A stretch of DNA of 64,000 nucleotides from Cohnella phaseoli (lineage in GTDB: Bacteria > Bacillota > Bacilli > Paenibacillales > Paenibacillaceae): positions 345,384 to 409,383 of the forward strand of contig NZ_QRDZ01000004.1 in NCBI RefSeq assembly GCF_003386235.1, in the 5' to 3' direction. The notes beneath the pieces were generated by a model. The model searched no databases. It was not told the DNA's origin and was given only the letters and a program-made list of their open reading frames with translations. Below, piece after piece: positions 1 through 8,499 of this stretch (position 1 is its first letter; every line of letters begins with the position of its first letter). The translations under genes and the position numbers were made by a program.

Positions 1-114
1 TTTGATGTACAGCAACTCATAGTCGAAAAGAACCCTTTCCGGAATATGAACCGGAGGGTAGATCGTCGAATCCCAGGCAACGCGAATATAGGGCGATAAG
101 CGATTCAAGTCCAT
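1..114 (-). CDS. AraC-family regulator, N-terminal fragment
   Basis: The gene runs off the left edge; only the first 38 codons are visible. The start is ATG (reverse strand, 112-114) with an AAGGAG ribosome binding site 8 nt upstream. The peptide contains VAWDS and IPERVLFDYELLYIK, which I recognise as the cupin-type sensing domain opening of Paenibacillus AraC/XylS regulators. It is divergent from the GH172 gene at 294, so it probably controls that gene. The DNA-binding half is not in the window, so the family call rests on the N-terminus alone. Confidence 0.7.
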   Translation of the reverse strand, partial: MDLNRLSPYIRVAWDSTIYPPVHIPERVLFDYELLYIK

Positions 115-293
115 AAGGGATCAGCTCCTTAAGATGGAGTATCTCAGTTGAGATGAGCAATATTCGTTAAATAAAGGTCGATCCCTGCTAAAGAAAAAGA
201 GACGATGATCTAATAATATTAACGTTGTAAGCGTTGTTTTAATTGTATTCATCATCAAGAGCCATGACAATAATCAATCAAAGGAGCATCGTC

Positions 294-1376
294 ATGTATT
301 CATTTAACGGCTTGGACATGGGGCTTGGCAATCTATCCCGATTGTCGAATGCGGTAACGAGATCGATCAGTGCCGAGAACTTCACAGGCGAGAAGGGCAA
401 GGGAGGTATGGCGACGGAAGGAACGGGCGCCGGCTGCGCCCGCGATCTGGGGATCGGCTGGAAGGTCTCGCCTTCCGTCGAGATCGAGCCGGGAGCGACC
501 TTCGAGATGGCGAATATTCAAGGGATGGGCGCCATTCAGCATATTTGGTTAACCTGTTTTCCTACGACCTGGCGGAGTCTGATCGTTCGTATGTACTGGG
601 ACGATGAAGAGCAGCCGTCCGTCGAGGCGCCGGTAGGGGATCTGTTCTGCAACGGCTGGCAGGAGAGGTGCAACGTCAACTCGCTTCCCGTCGCCGTTAA
701 TCCGGCCGGAGGGATGAATAGCTACTGGCAAATGCCGTTCCGGAAAGCGGCGCGTCTGACCGTGGAAAATACGTCGGGGGAGAAGGCGGTGCTCTATTAC
801 CAGATCGATTATACGCTGACCGACGTACCGGAGGATGCGGCTTATTTTCACGCTCAGTGGCGCAGAAGCAGTCCTGTGCCTTACAAGGACGTTCATACGA
901 TTCTTGATGGCGTTAAAGGGAAGGGCCATTATGTGGGCGTGTATCTGGCCTGGCAAGTGAACAACACGGGCTGGTGGGGAGAAGGAGAAATCAAGTTTTA
1001 TATGGACGGAGACCGCGATTTTCCGACGATCTGCGGCACAGGAACGGAGGACTATTTCGGCGGGGCGTGGAACTGGGAGCAGCCCCAGGGCGAGTACGGC
1101 ACCTATTCCACTCCGTATCTCGGCATGCACCAGGTCATTAAGCCCGATGGACTGTATCGCAGCCAGCAGCGCTTCGGCATGTACCGCTGGCATGTCATGG
1201 ACCCGATCCGTTTCGAGTCGGAGCTGAAGATAACGATTCAAGATCTAGGCTGGCGCTCCGGCGGACGTTATCTGCCGCAGCAAAGCGACATCGCCTCAAC
1301 GGTGTTCTGGTATCAGTCGGAGCCGCATGCCTCATTCCCGGCGCTTCCGGGCAATGACGAGCGGGAAGTCATCTGA
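294..1376 (+). CDS. DUF2961 / glycoside hydrolase family 172 protein
   Basis: A 360-residue protein without signal peptide, the usual length for DUF2961 (GH172) enzymes. Characterised members act on alpha-linked fructofuranose or arabinofuranose, including difructose dianhydride. The family signature is clear: a GMGAIQHIWLT stretch near residue 80 and CGTGTEDYFGGAWNW near residue 255, where the acidic residues are thought to belong to the catalytic centre. ATG 294 is chosen because AAGGAG lies at 281-286; a TTG 17 codons earlier has no such site. The gene is monocistronic, followed by a strong terminator, and divergent from an AraC regulator. The substrate cannot be read from sequence; family confidence is high. 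Confidence 0.85.
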   Translation: MYSFNGLDMGLGNLSRLSNAVTRSISAENFTGEKGKGGMATEGTGAGCARDLGIGWKVSPSVEIEPGATFEMANIQGMGAIQHIWLTCFPTTWRSLIVRMYWDDEEQPSVEAPVGDLFCNGWQERCNVNSLPVAVNPAGGMNSYWQMPFRKAARLTVENTSGEKAVLYYQIDYTLTDVPEDAAYFHAQWRRSSPVPYKDVHTILDGVKGKGHYVGVYLAWQVNNTGWWGEGEIKFYMDGDRDFPTICGTGTEDYFGGAWNWEQPQGEYGTYSTPYLGMHQVIKPDGLYRSQQRFGMYRWHVMDPIRFESELKITIQDLGWRSGGRYLPQQSDIASTVFWYQSEPHASFPALPGNDEREVI

Positions 1377-1446
1377 TTGCAGCTTGACAAGGAGCTGGCT
1401 CCCCGACAATAATAATGGCAATAACATATTGATTCGACCGGTCGTG

Positions 1447-1494
1447 AAGCACACCCGGCAGCGCCTTTTGGGCGTCTGTGGGTGTGCTTTTTTA
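1447..1494 (+). terminator. Rho-independent terminator after the GH172 gene
   Basis: AAGCACACCC (1447-1456) pairs perfectly with GGGTGTGCTT (1480-1489), followed by a T run. It separates the GH172 gene from the Rpn-type gene. Confidence 0.85.
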
Positions 1495-1529
1495 TATTCG
1501 GACGAGTCGGTGGAGACGAGGTGCAGGTC

Positions 1530-2462
1530 ATGGAAGAAGACAAAGAGCGCAGTGAGCCAACGAGAGAGTATACACCACACGACGAAGCGTTCAAGAAGCT
1601 GCTGCAAACCTTTTTCGCGGAGTTTATCGAATTGTTTTTTCCTCATGTGCATGAGCTCCTGGACTACAGTCAAACACGGTTTCTGATGCAGGAGCAGTTG
1701 GTCGATGTAGTGGGAGAGCAAGCGCTGACACTGGATTTGTTGCTTGAGACAAAGTACAAGGGGGAGGACGCGTACGTCCTTGTTCATTTGGAACCACAGT
1801 CCTACAGAGGCAGCCGTTTTCATGAACGGATGTTCGTTTATTTCAGCCGCCTGTTTGAACGGCACCGGAAACGGCATAAGCTGATCATTCCGATCGCGAT
1901 TTTTACAATGGATCATGCAAGGGATGAGGTCAATTCGTTAAAAATGGCGGTATCAGGCCGGACGGTGCTTTATTTTCGCTTTTTGAAGGTAGAATTGAGC
2001 AGCCAGCATTGGCGCCGGTTTATCGACTCGGACAACCCGGTCGCCGCTGCGCTGCTTGCGAAGATGAGGTATAATGAGAGCGAGATCAGAGAGGTGCGGT
2101 TCGCTTATTTGCGAATGCTGTTGCGCCTGCGGAGGAAGCTGGATGATGCTAAGCTGGCACTGATCATGTCGGTAGCCGATCTGTACAATAAGTGCGATAT
2201 CCGCGAGGATGAGTCGCTGCTGCAGGAGCTTGGCGAAAAATATCCGGAGGAGGGAGATATCGTGGACAAATTGATGCCGGCATGGAGCAGGGAAGGGTAT
2301 GAGAAGGGGATTAAGGAAGGTATTGAGCAGGGAATGGAGCATGGCGTGGAGACCGTAGCCATCAACATGCTGCGTGAAGGGATGGATCCCGACTTTGTCA
2401 GTAAAGTGACGGGATGGCCGGAACAGAAAATTGCCGAGCTGCGCAAAAGGTTTACCAAATGA
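1530..2462 (+). CDS. Rpn family recombination-promoting nuclease / putative transposase
   Basis: A 310-residue protein of the Rpn/PD-(D/E)XK superfamily. Near residue 75 it has LTLDLLLE followed by VHLEPQS, matching the D...E-x-Q nuclease core of these proteins. The C-terminus has the typical repeats of charged helix (GYEKGIKEGIEQGMEHG) followed by a short helical domain ending in WPEQKIAELRKR. Such genes are abundant, often multicopy, and linked to RecA-independent recombination or phage defence; the biological role is unsettled. ATG 1530 follows an AGGTG site; GTG 1521 is an in-frame alternative. Codons further upstream lie in the preceding terminator and are unlikely to be translated. Confidence 0.8.
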   Translation: MEEDKERSEPTREYTPHDEAFKKLLQTFFAEFIELFFPHVHELLDYSQTRFLMQEQLVDVVGEQALTLDLLLETKYKGEDAYVLVHLEPQSYRGSRFHERMFVYFSRLFERHRKRHKLIIPIAIFTMDHARDEVNSLKMAVSGRTVLYFRFLKVELSSQHWRRFIDSDNPVAAALLAKMRYNESEIREVRFAYLRMLLRLRRKLDDAKLALIMSVADLYNKCDIREDESLLQELGEKYPEEGDIVDKLMPAWSREGYEKGIKEGIEQGMEHGVETVAINMLREGMDPDFVSKVTGWPEQKIAELRKRFTK

Positions 2463-2509
2463 AGATCAGGCAAGCGAAATCTAACAACATATCGAGCGGG
2501 TGACATCAG

Positions 2510-3067
2510 GTGGAAGTAAACTATTGTTCCGCATGCGGCGGCAAAATGGAAACAAGAGAAGTGGACGGCACGCCGAGAAGGGCCTGCACGCAGTGCAGCT
2601 TCGTCCATTGGGGCAATTATAGCATCGGCGTGGGCGCGCTTGTCGTGAAAGACGACAAAGTGCTGCTCGTGCGCAGGGCGCAAGAGCCGGGCAAGGGTTA
2701 TTGGACCAATCCCGGCGGATACATCGAGCAGCTCGAGCCGATTGAGGAGACGATTGTCCGGGAAGTGCGAGAGGAGAGCGGCGTCGAGGCCCGTGTGAAG
2801 GGAATTATCGCGCTGCGGGATCAGCCTAGAAGCATTCATAACGTCTACATTGCGTTCGAGATGGATTACGTCGGCGGAGAGCCGATTCCGGACGGGGTCG
2901 AGGTCGACGCCGCCGGGTTTTACAGTATGGAAGAGATGGAAGCGATGAACGTCGCGCCTTTCACGCAATGGCTCGTTGACGTGGCGCTGCACGGCAGTAT
3001 GGACGGACTGGCGATCGACAGGGAGCCGGTCGTTCCGTTAAACGGGAACGGGTTGTTTCGAGTGTAA
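2510..3067 (+). CDS. Nudix hydrolase with N-terminal zinc ribbon
   Basis: A 185-residue protein starting at GTG. Residues 6-28 carry two CxxC pairs (YCSACGG and ACTQC), the zinc ribbon found in NudC-like and related Nudix enzymes. A complete Nudix box follows: GGYIEQLEPIEET then REVREESGV, matching GX5EX7REUXEEXGU. The enzyme should cleave a nucleoside diphosphate linked to another group, with Mg2+ bound by the REXXEE glutamates. The substrate cannot be predicted; NAD- or ADP-sugar-type compounds are possible. It stands 47 bp after the Rpn gene with no terminator seen, so it may be co-transcribed. Confidence 0.85.
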   Translation: MEVNYCSACGGKMETREVDGTPRRACTQCSFVHWGNYSIGVGALVVKDDKVLLVRRAQEPGKGYWTNPGGYIEQLEPIEETIVREVREESGVEARVKGIIALRDQPRSIHNVYIAFEMDYVGGEPIPDGVEVDAAGFYSMEEMEAMNVAPFTQWLVDVALHGSMDGLAIDREPVVPLNGNGLFRV

Positions 3068-3089
3068 TCGGACGGATGGGGGATGGGCG

Positions 3090-3473
3090 ATGGGGACGAG
3101 ACGGTTTCAAGGAATGAGACGGGAAGCGGACAGCCAACGCGCAAGCGACAAGTCGACAGGGAGTTCTCGCGGATCGCACGGCATGCAAGCGGATCAGATG
3201 TTTGCCCTGCAGGCGTCGATCGGCAATCAGGCGACGATGGACATGATGGAAGCGACTCCTTCCGAACCTCAGGACAACCTGAAGAGCGGGATTGAAAATT
3301 TATCCGGCTACTCGATGGACGATGTGAAAATCCATCGTCATTCCGATAAGCCTGCGCAGCTCAACGCTCATGCATATGCGCAAGGAACCGACATACATGT
3401 CGCCTCAGGCCAGGAGCAGCATCTGCCTCACGAGGCCTGGCATGTCGTGCAACAGAAACAAGGTCGGGTATAA
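3090..3473 (+). CDS. Orphan DUF4157 (eCIS core) domain protein
   Basis: A 127-residue protein. Residues 1-60 are hydrophilic and probably disordered. Residues 70-127 are a recognisable DUF4157/eCIS core domain: SGYSMDDVKIHR, the H-A-Y-A-Q-G-x-D-I motif, then HEAWHVVQQKQGRV with an HExxH zinc-protease-like signature. This domain normally sits at the front of long effector or toxin proteins linked to extracellular contractile injection systems. Here the reading frame stops directly at the domain boundary with no cargo behind it, and no injection-system gene is in the window. It may be a truncated effector, or a small stand-alone protein as seen in some Bacilli. Confidence 0.7.
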   Translation: MGTRRFQGMRREADSQRASDKSTGSSRGSHGMQADQMFALQASIGNQATMDMMEATPSEPQDNLKSGIENLSGYSMDDVKIHRHSDKPAQLNAHAYAQGTDIHVASGQEQHLPHEAWHVVQQKQGRV

Positions 3474-3505
3474 CGGCTTTGACATCCCCGGTGAGAGGTG
3501 CGGCA

Positions 3506-4558
3506 GTGGAAGGATCAAGGAAAAAGCCGACGATGCAGCACATCGCGGATAAATTGGGCATATCGAAGTCGCTTGTATCCAGAGCGTTGTCGAACGACGC
3601 GCAGATCAGCGACAGAACGAAAGAGCAGGTAAGGCTGACGGCGATTGAATTGGGCTATCCGATCAACTCCTCGGCGGCGATCGTGCCCTCCTCGCGCACG
3701 GGCAATGTGGCGGTGTTAATGCCGCGTTCGCATCTCAAGGACGCCGAGTTTTGGGGCAAGGTCATCGGCGGAGCGGAGGAGGAGCTTCATCGCTCGGCTT
3801 TCAGTCTCGTGCTGGGAGGCATTGCGACGGACGAGCCGGTGAAGGACGGTCTGCCGAGCTGTATAACGGATCGCAGAGTCGACGGAGCGGTGATCATGGG
3901 CCGCGTTCCCGTCGGCTACATTGCCGAAGTGATGGCGACGGGGATTCCGGTCGTGTTGGCGGACGTTATGGCGGATAGTCTAAAGCTGGATCACGTGCTT
4001 GCGGACAACTTCAGAGGCGGCTGCGAGGCCGCTTCCTTCCTGTTGGAGCAGGGGCATCGGAACTTGCTGTTCGCAGGCGACTCGGACTTCTCGTTTAGCT
4101 TCGCGGAACGCAAACGCGGAGCCGAACGAGCTGTGGCGCAATTCGAGTCGACGGAAGGGAAGGCCCCCACCCTCACTTTCGTCGACCCGATTCTGCTTGA
4201 AGGAGATAAGCTGGCGCTGCCGGAAGTTGAGTTCTCTGCAGCGCTAAAAGGCGGCGTTACCGCGATCGTGTGCGCTAACGACTCGATCGCCTTCTCCGCC
4301 TTGGAGCAGATAGCGGCGCTAGGGCTGAGCTGCCCGCAGGACATATCCGTTGTCGGCTTTGACAATGTCGAACGCTGCGAATGGATCGCTCCATCCTTGA
4401 CGAGCGTGGATGCGGACAAGGAGACGATCGGCAGGCGAGCCGTCGAATTGCTGCTGCGACGAATGGAGCGGCCGGATGCGCGACCGGAGACATTGTATCT
4501 TGCAACGGAGCTCATAAAGCGGAATTCTGTTGCAAATATTATTAATAATTTTATTTAA
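3506..4558 (+). CDS. LacI-family transcriptional regulator
   Basis: A 350-residue LacI/GalR regulator. The helix-turn-helix occupies the first 55 residues (TMQHIADKLGISKSLVSRAL), followed by a periplasmic-binding-protein-like sugar-sensing domain with VVGFDNVERC near residue 285. GTG 3506 is preferred because GAGAGG stands 7 nt upstream; a TTG nine codons earlier has no such site. It lies 80 bp upstream of the GH2 beta-mannosidase in the same direction and probably controls it. It is also a candidate reader of the AAGCGCTT palindromes found further right, although CcpA, encoded elsewhere, binds similar sites. Confidence 0.88.
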   Translation: MEGSRKKPTMQHIADKLGISKSLVSRALSNDAQISDRTKEQVRLTAIELGYPINSSAAIVPSSRTGNVAVLMPRSHLKDAEFWGKVIGGAEEELHRSAFSLVLGGIATDEPVKDGLPSCITDRRVDGAVIMGRVPVGYIAEVMATGIPVVLADVMADSLKLDHVLADNFRGGCEAASFLLEQGHRNLLFAGDSDFSFSFAERKRGAERAVAQFESTEGKAPTLTFVDPILLEGDKLALPEVEFSAALKGGVTAIVCANDSIAFSALEQIAALGLSCPQDISVVGFDNVERCEWIAPSLTSVDADKETIGRRAVELLLRRMERPDARPETLYLATELIKRNSVANIINNFI

Positions 4559-4581
4559 CAAGTTTAAAATAATATTGAAAC

Positions 4582-4631
4582 AACCTCTTTTTGGACGTAA
4601 GATCAGATTAGTCTAACGTAGAAAAGAGGTT
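4582..4631. promoter_or_regulatory. Nested inverted repeat covering the RBS of the GH2 gene
   Basis: AACCTCTTTT (4582-4591) is the perfect reverse complement of AAAAGAGGTT (4622-4631). Inside it ACGTAAGA (4595-4602) pairs with TCTAACGT (4612-4619), 7 of 8. Together they can form a hairpin of about 18 pairs whose right arm contains the ribosome binding site AAAGAGG of the gene at 4639. It could block translation in RNA or act as a DNA operator. Confidence 0.55.
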
Positions 4632-4638
4632 ATTCGTC

Positions 4639-7335
4639 ATGAGGGAAATCGATATCGGCGGCTCGGCATGGGAAGTGAAAGGCTTCTGGCCCTGGGTTCC
4701 GATCAAAGGAACAAGCATGGAATTGGGCCAAGAGCTGCTCGGCGTGACGGATTGGCTTCCGGCTACCATACCCGGAGGCGTTCATTACGATCTATATCGT
4801 GCGGGACTGATTGCCCATCCTTACAAGGACTTAAACAGCCTGCAATGCGAATGGGTGGAAAACCGTTGGTGGCTGTATCGCACTGAGGTTTCCCGGCCGG
4901 AGCAGACTGGCGAGAGGATCGAGCTTGTCTTCAAAGGGCTGGATTACGAGGCGGTCGTTTATGCGGGCGGGAAGCTACTTGGCGAGCACAAAGGGATGTA
5001 CCACGAAGCGGCGTTCGATGTTACAGCTCTGTTCGAGGAGCGGGCAACGCTCGAAATCGCGGTGCTGCTGAAGCATGCCCCCGACGAAATGGCGCAAATT
5101 GGCAAGACGTCGGAAACCTTTACGCAGAAGAGCAGATTCAACTACAAATGGGACTTCTCGACGCGGCTTGTTAACCTGGGGATTTGGGACGATGTCGTGC
5201 TTAGAGTCCATGAATGCCATTCGATCGGAGAGGTGTATCTACATACGGACGCGGATGTGGATACAGATTCAGATTCAGTCACAGCTACGCGCGGAGGGAG
5301 AACGGAAGGTGCAGGTGGGGAGGGCAAGGGCCGAATACGGCTGGACGTCGAAATCGAACAAATCGCGTCGGCCGTCGGAACAGAAGCTCAGGCCAATTTG
5401 CGGCTGATCGCGCGCTGCTACGATCCGCAGGGAAAGCTTGCAGCCGAACGAGAGACCGAGGCTCGCATCGGAGGGGAGGTCGTTCTTGAGCTGGAGATTC
5501 CGCAGGCGCAGCTGTGGTATCCGAACGGGTATGGCGCACAGCCGCTGTACCAGGTACGTTTGCTGCTTCAGGCCGATGGCGTCACTGTGGACGAGCGAGC
5601 GTATCGGACCGGCATCCGCAAGTTGGAATACGTCGCCAACGAAGGCGCACCGGCGGACGCACTTCCGTATACGGTGAAAATCAATGGCAAACGCATTTAT
5701 ATCCGGGGCGTCAACATGACGCCGATCGACCATCTGTACGGCAATGTGACGGACGGACAGTATGCCTGGGCGGTGCGGCTGATGGAGGAAGGCAACGTTA
5801 ATCTGGTGCGCGTATGGGGCGGCGGGCTCATTGAGAAAACGCGGCTGTACGAGTTGTGCGACGAGAACGGCATTCTGGTCTGGCAGGAGTTTATACAATC
5901 CAGCTCGGGCGTGGACAACATTCCGTCAAAGAAGCCCGAGTTTCTCGAGCTGCTGGAGCGTTCGGCGCGAGCTGCCCTAGCTTCCAGACGGAATCACGTA
6001 TCGCTCGTCGTATGGAGCGGAGGCAACGAGCTGATGAGCGAGCCGAATAAACCGTCGGATCTGACCGACGGGAATCTGGCGCTTCTCCGCGATCTCGTGA
6101 GAAAGTACGATCCGAACCGGCTGTTCCTGCCGACCTCCGCCTCCGGCCCGGTCGAATATATCACGGAGGAAAAAGGACTGGGCCACGACGTGCACGGACA
6201 TTGGAAGTACCAGGGCAACCCTCGCCATTATGAGCTGTACGGGGACAATGACAACCTATTCCACAGCGAATTCGGGGTAGACGGACTGAGCCGGATCAAA
6301 AGTCTGCATAAATTTCTCGGCGAAGCCCATCGCGAACCCGTCTCGATGAAAACAAGCATGGTATGGAGGCATCACGGCGAATGGTGGGACACGTTGGAGC
6401 GGGATGAAGAGGTTTTCGGACCGATGAAGACGCTGGCCGATTTCTCCGACTGCAGCCAGTGGATGCAGGCCGAGGGGCTGCGTTTTATTCTGGAAGCGAA
6501 CCGCAGACGCAAGTTCAACAACAGCGGGAGTATTATTTGGCAGCTTAACGAGCCGTGGCCTAATGTATCCTGTACGAATCTCGTCGACTATTACGGAGAG
6601 CCGAAGATGGCCTACTACTGGATGAAGCAGGCATTCGCTCCGCTTCACGTCTCGCTGGATTACCGGAAGCTGGACTACGGCAAAGGAGAACCGTTCCGTC
6701 ATTCGCTGTACGTTCACGCCTGCGAGGCCGGCATTCCCGTTGCGGTGACGGTCGAGGTGCTGGACGTCCAAGGCACGGTGCACCATGTCGCGCGATACGA
6801 AGGAACGACGGCGAATGAGCGGGCGCTGCGCATCGGCGAGCTCGATTTTCGCATGCCGGATACGAATGACGGACTCGTGCTGGTTCGAGTGCGCTGCGAG
6901 ACGGAGCGATGCGATTTCCTGCAGCAGCCCCCGTCCGTCTATTTCTTCTCGATCTCGGATGGGCCGCTGTACGCCGGGGCGCTCACATTCGCCCGCAATG
7001 CCAAGACGGCTGTGCGTCGGCATGGGGAATGGCGCTATGCAGAGGGCTTGGCGACGGCGGAGTTTGTCATCGCCAACGAAGGAACGGCAGCGGCTCTGCA
7101 CGTCCATGCGGAGGAGCTGACGGACCTTTACTGGATGGATACAGACGATCAATATTTCACGCTGCTTCCCGGCGAGACAAGGGGCGTCTCCGTGCGCTGC
7201 GTACCTAAGACGGGCGGGGGATTTCTGGCCGAGGAAGTCGCCGCTGCCCAAGCTTCCGACACTTTGCCGCAAATTCGCTTTCGTTCATTTTTGGAGGAAC
7301 CTACGACCGATTACGAAAGGAACGATGGACAATGA
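4639..7335 (+). CDS. GH2 beta-mannosidase (mannosylglycoprotein endo-beta-mannosidase type)
   Basis: An 898-residue cytoplasmic GH2 enzyme without signal peptide. It has the N-terminal jelly-roll (VPGGVHYDL-like opening, here IPGGVHYDL), an Ig-like domain, and a TIM barrel with GVNMTPIDHLYG. The acid/base is Glu464 in SGGNELM and the nucleophile Glu544 in HSEFG. It should release mannose from the non-reducing end of beta-mannosides. Residues about 200-230 form a D/S/T then G/E/R-rich low-complexity insert between jelly-roll and Ig domain, absent from typical relatives. The gene overlaps the next by 4 nt. Its RBS is inside a hairpin. A homologue is present at 53451. Confidence 0.9.
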   Translation: MREIDIGGSAWEVKGFWPWVPIKGTSMELGQELLGVTDWLPATIPGGVHYDLYRAGLIAHPYKDLNSLQCEWVENRWWLYRTEVSRPEQTGERIELVFKGLDYEAVVYAGGKLLGEHKGMYHEAAFDVTALFEERATLEIAVLLKHAPDEMAQIGKTSETFTQKSRFNYKWDFSTRLVNLGIWDDVVLRVHECHSIGEVYLHTDADVDTDSDSVTATRGGRTEGAGGEGKGRIRLDVEIEQIASAVGTEAQANLRLIARCYDPQGKLAAERETEARIGGEVVLELEIPQAQLWYPNGYGAQPLYQVRLLLQADGVTVDERAYRTGIRKLEYVANEGAPADALPYTVKINGKRIYIRGVNMTPIDHLYGNVTDGQYAWAVRLMEEGNVNLVRVWGGGLIEKTRLYELCDENGILVWQEFIQSSSGVDNIPSKKPEFLELLERSARAALASRRNHVSLVVWSGGNELMSEPNKPSDLTDGNLALLRDLVRKYDPNRLFLPTSASGPVEYITEEKGLGHDVHGHWKYQGNPRHYELYGDNDNLFHSEFGVDGLSRIKSLHKFLGEAHREPVSMKTSMVWRHHGEWWDTLERDEEVFGPMKTLADFSDCSQWMQAEGLRFILEANRRRKFNNSGSIIWQLNEPWPNVSCTNLVDYYGEPKMAYYWMKQAFAPLHVSLDYRKLDYGKGEPFRHSLYVHACEAGIPVAVTVEVLDVQGTVHHVARYEGTTANERALRIGELDFRMPDTNDGLVLVRVRCETERCDFLQQPPSVYFFSISDGPLYAGALTFARNAKTAVRRHGEWRYAEGLATAEFVIANEGTAAALHVHAEELTDLYWMDTDDQYFTLLPGETRGVSVRCVPKTGGGFLAEEVAAAQASDTLPQIRFRSFLEEPTTDYERNDGQ

Positions 7336-8381
7336 CAAACAAGCAAGCGGAGTTGGGACTGTTTTTGCGACGCAGAATGGAGGAGGGCTGGGCCGAAGGC
7401 TTCGCCGTTGCCGTCACCGACGCGCAAGCGACCCGCCTGGCGGTCTACGAGGGCGAGACGGCGGCCACCTTAAACAACGAGCGGGTCAGGATCGGAGCCG
7501 ATACGATCTTTAATGTCGGCTCCGTTACGAAGCCGGTGACCGCCATGCTGCTGGCCAAGCTTGTGGAAGCGGGCGAGCTGACGCTGACCGACAAGGTACG
7601 GTCGATCATCCCGGAGTATCCGTTCGAGGATACCGACATCTTTCATCTGCTCTCCCATTCGGCCGGTTACGACAACGATTCGGCCAAGCCGGAGCGCCCG
7701 CTTGTGCAGGACGGCGAAGCGGGACGACGGGCGTATTTCGATGCAATCTATCGCATCGCGGACAGGAAGAGCGAGCCGGGGCAATCCGCCCTGTATTTTA
7801 CCGAAGGCTACGCAATCCTTACCGATCTGATCGAACGCATCGCCGGTACGGATCTGAACAGCTTCGCCCGCGAGATGCTGCTTGACCCACTGGACATGAC
7901 GCGCAGCACCTTCGACGTCGTTGCCGCCCGCGAAGGCAGCGTCGTCTTCCCGATCGCGACGGACGGCAGAGCGATGTTGGAGCTGGCCGATTGGGCGACG
8001 ACGGGAGACAGCGGTTTGTACACGTGCGCCGAAGACTTGTTGAAGCTGGGACGGCTGCTGTTGAACGGAGGAGCAGTCGATGGCCGAGCCGTGCTGCACG
8101 AGCGCACCGTTCGCTGGCTGCTGGCCGAAGCGAGCGCCGGTAGGTTTAATAAGACGCCGGCCTTTTGGGTGAAGGGTGCCGAGGATCGCTACGGCTGCTT
8201 CGGCGACCTGCATACCTCCTCCGTCGTCGGCCATACCGGCTTTAGCGGCTGCATGCTGTGGATTGATCCCGAATACGCCGTCGCTGGAGCGATCGTGACA
8301 AACAGCACTCGGCTGCATGAGGATTGGCGGCGCTATAAGAGAATCAACAATCGGCTGCTAAGCTTCGGCGGCGAAGACTGA
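7332..8381 (+). CDS. Serine hydrolase of the beta-lactamase (class C / DD-peptidase) fold
   Basis: A 349-residue protein beginning at ATG overlapping the previous stop (ATGA). Ser64 in SVTK is the expected nucleophile, and GHTGFSG near residue 300 matches the third (KTG/HTG) motif. The middle YxN motif is replaced by Tyr155-Phe-Thr (YFTEGY), so the class C triad is not textbook. There is no signal peptide, so a role in antibiotic resistance is unlikely; related cytoplasmic enzymes are esterases or peptidases. Translational coupling to the beta-mannosidase suggests it removes an ester or acyl group from the same glycan, which is inference. Confidence 0.82.
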   Translation: MTNKQAELGLFLRRRMEEGWAEGFAVAVTDAQATRLAVYEGETAATLNNERVRIGADTIFNVGSVTKPVTAMLLAKLVEAGELTLTDKVRSIIPEYPFEDTDIFHLLSHSAGYDNDSAKPERPLVQDGEAGRRAYFDAIYRIADRKSEPGQSALYFTEGYAILTDLIERIAGTDLNSFAREMLLDPLDMTRSTFDVVAAREGSVVFPIATDGRAMLELADWATTGDSGLYTCAEDLLKLGRLLLNGGAVDGRAVLHERTVRWLLAEASAGRFNKTPAFWVKGAEDRYGCFGDLHTSSVVGHTGFSGCMLWIDPEYAVAGAIVTNSTRLHEDWRRYKRINNRLLSFGGED

Positions 8382-8389
8382 CAGAATCG

Positions 8390-8449
8390 CAAACGAATTC
8401 GCAGCTTTACTGCCTGTTCTCCTCCATGAATAGACCGCTAAGCTAGGAT
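8390..8449 (+). promoter_or_regulatory. Regulon promoter A (activator box plus -10)
   Basis: CAAACGAATTCGCAGCTTT (8390-8408) matches the box found before four other transcripts in this locus. A TAGGAT -10-like element lies at 8444-8449, 53 nt from the AAAC, about half a helical turn further than in the other copies. No good -35 box is present, which fits activator dependence. Confidence 0.55.
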
Positions 8450-8456
8450 TGCAGCC

Positions 8457-8470
8457 TTGCAAGCGCTTTA
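8457..8470. promoter_or_regulatory. AAGCGCTT palindrome (LacI/CcpA-type operator)
   Basis: TTGCAAGCGCTTTA; the AAGCGCTT core is at 8461-8468, just downstream of the -10 element and 31 nt before the esterase start. It resembles catabolite-responsive elements and LacI-family operators and would act as a roadblock. Confidence 0.55.
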
Positions 8471-8499
8471 TTCTATTCATTACAAGGAGGAATTCATCT

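Noticed and set aside
3090..4558. A frameshifted fusion of the DUF4157 domain with the LacI protein
   Set aside because: The LacI protein has a normal N-terminal helix-turn-helix and its own RBS, so it is a separate gene.
5275..7272. Long minus-strand frames opposite the GH2 gene (207 and 338 codons)
   Set aside because: These are the usual shadows of GC-rich coding DNA: no ribosome binding sites and arginine-rich nonsense. The same applies to the long antisense frames at 9193-10260, 12721-13863, 20197-21375 and 57895-59307.
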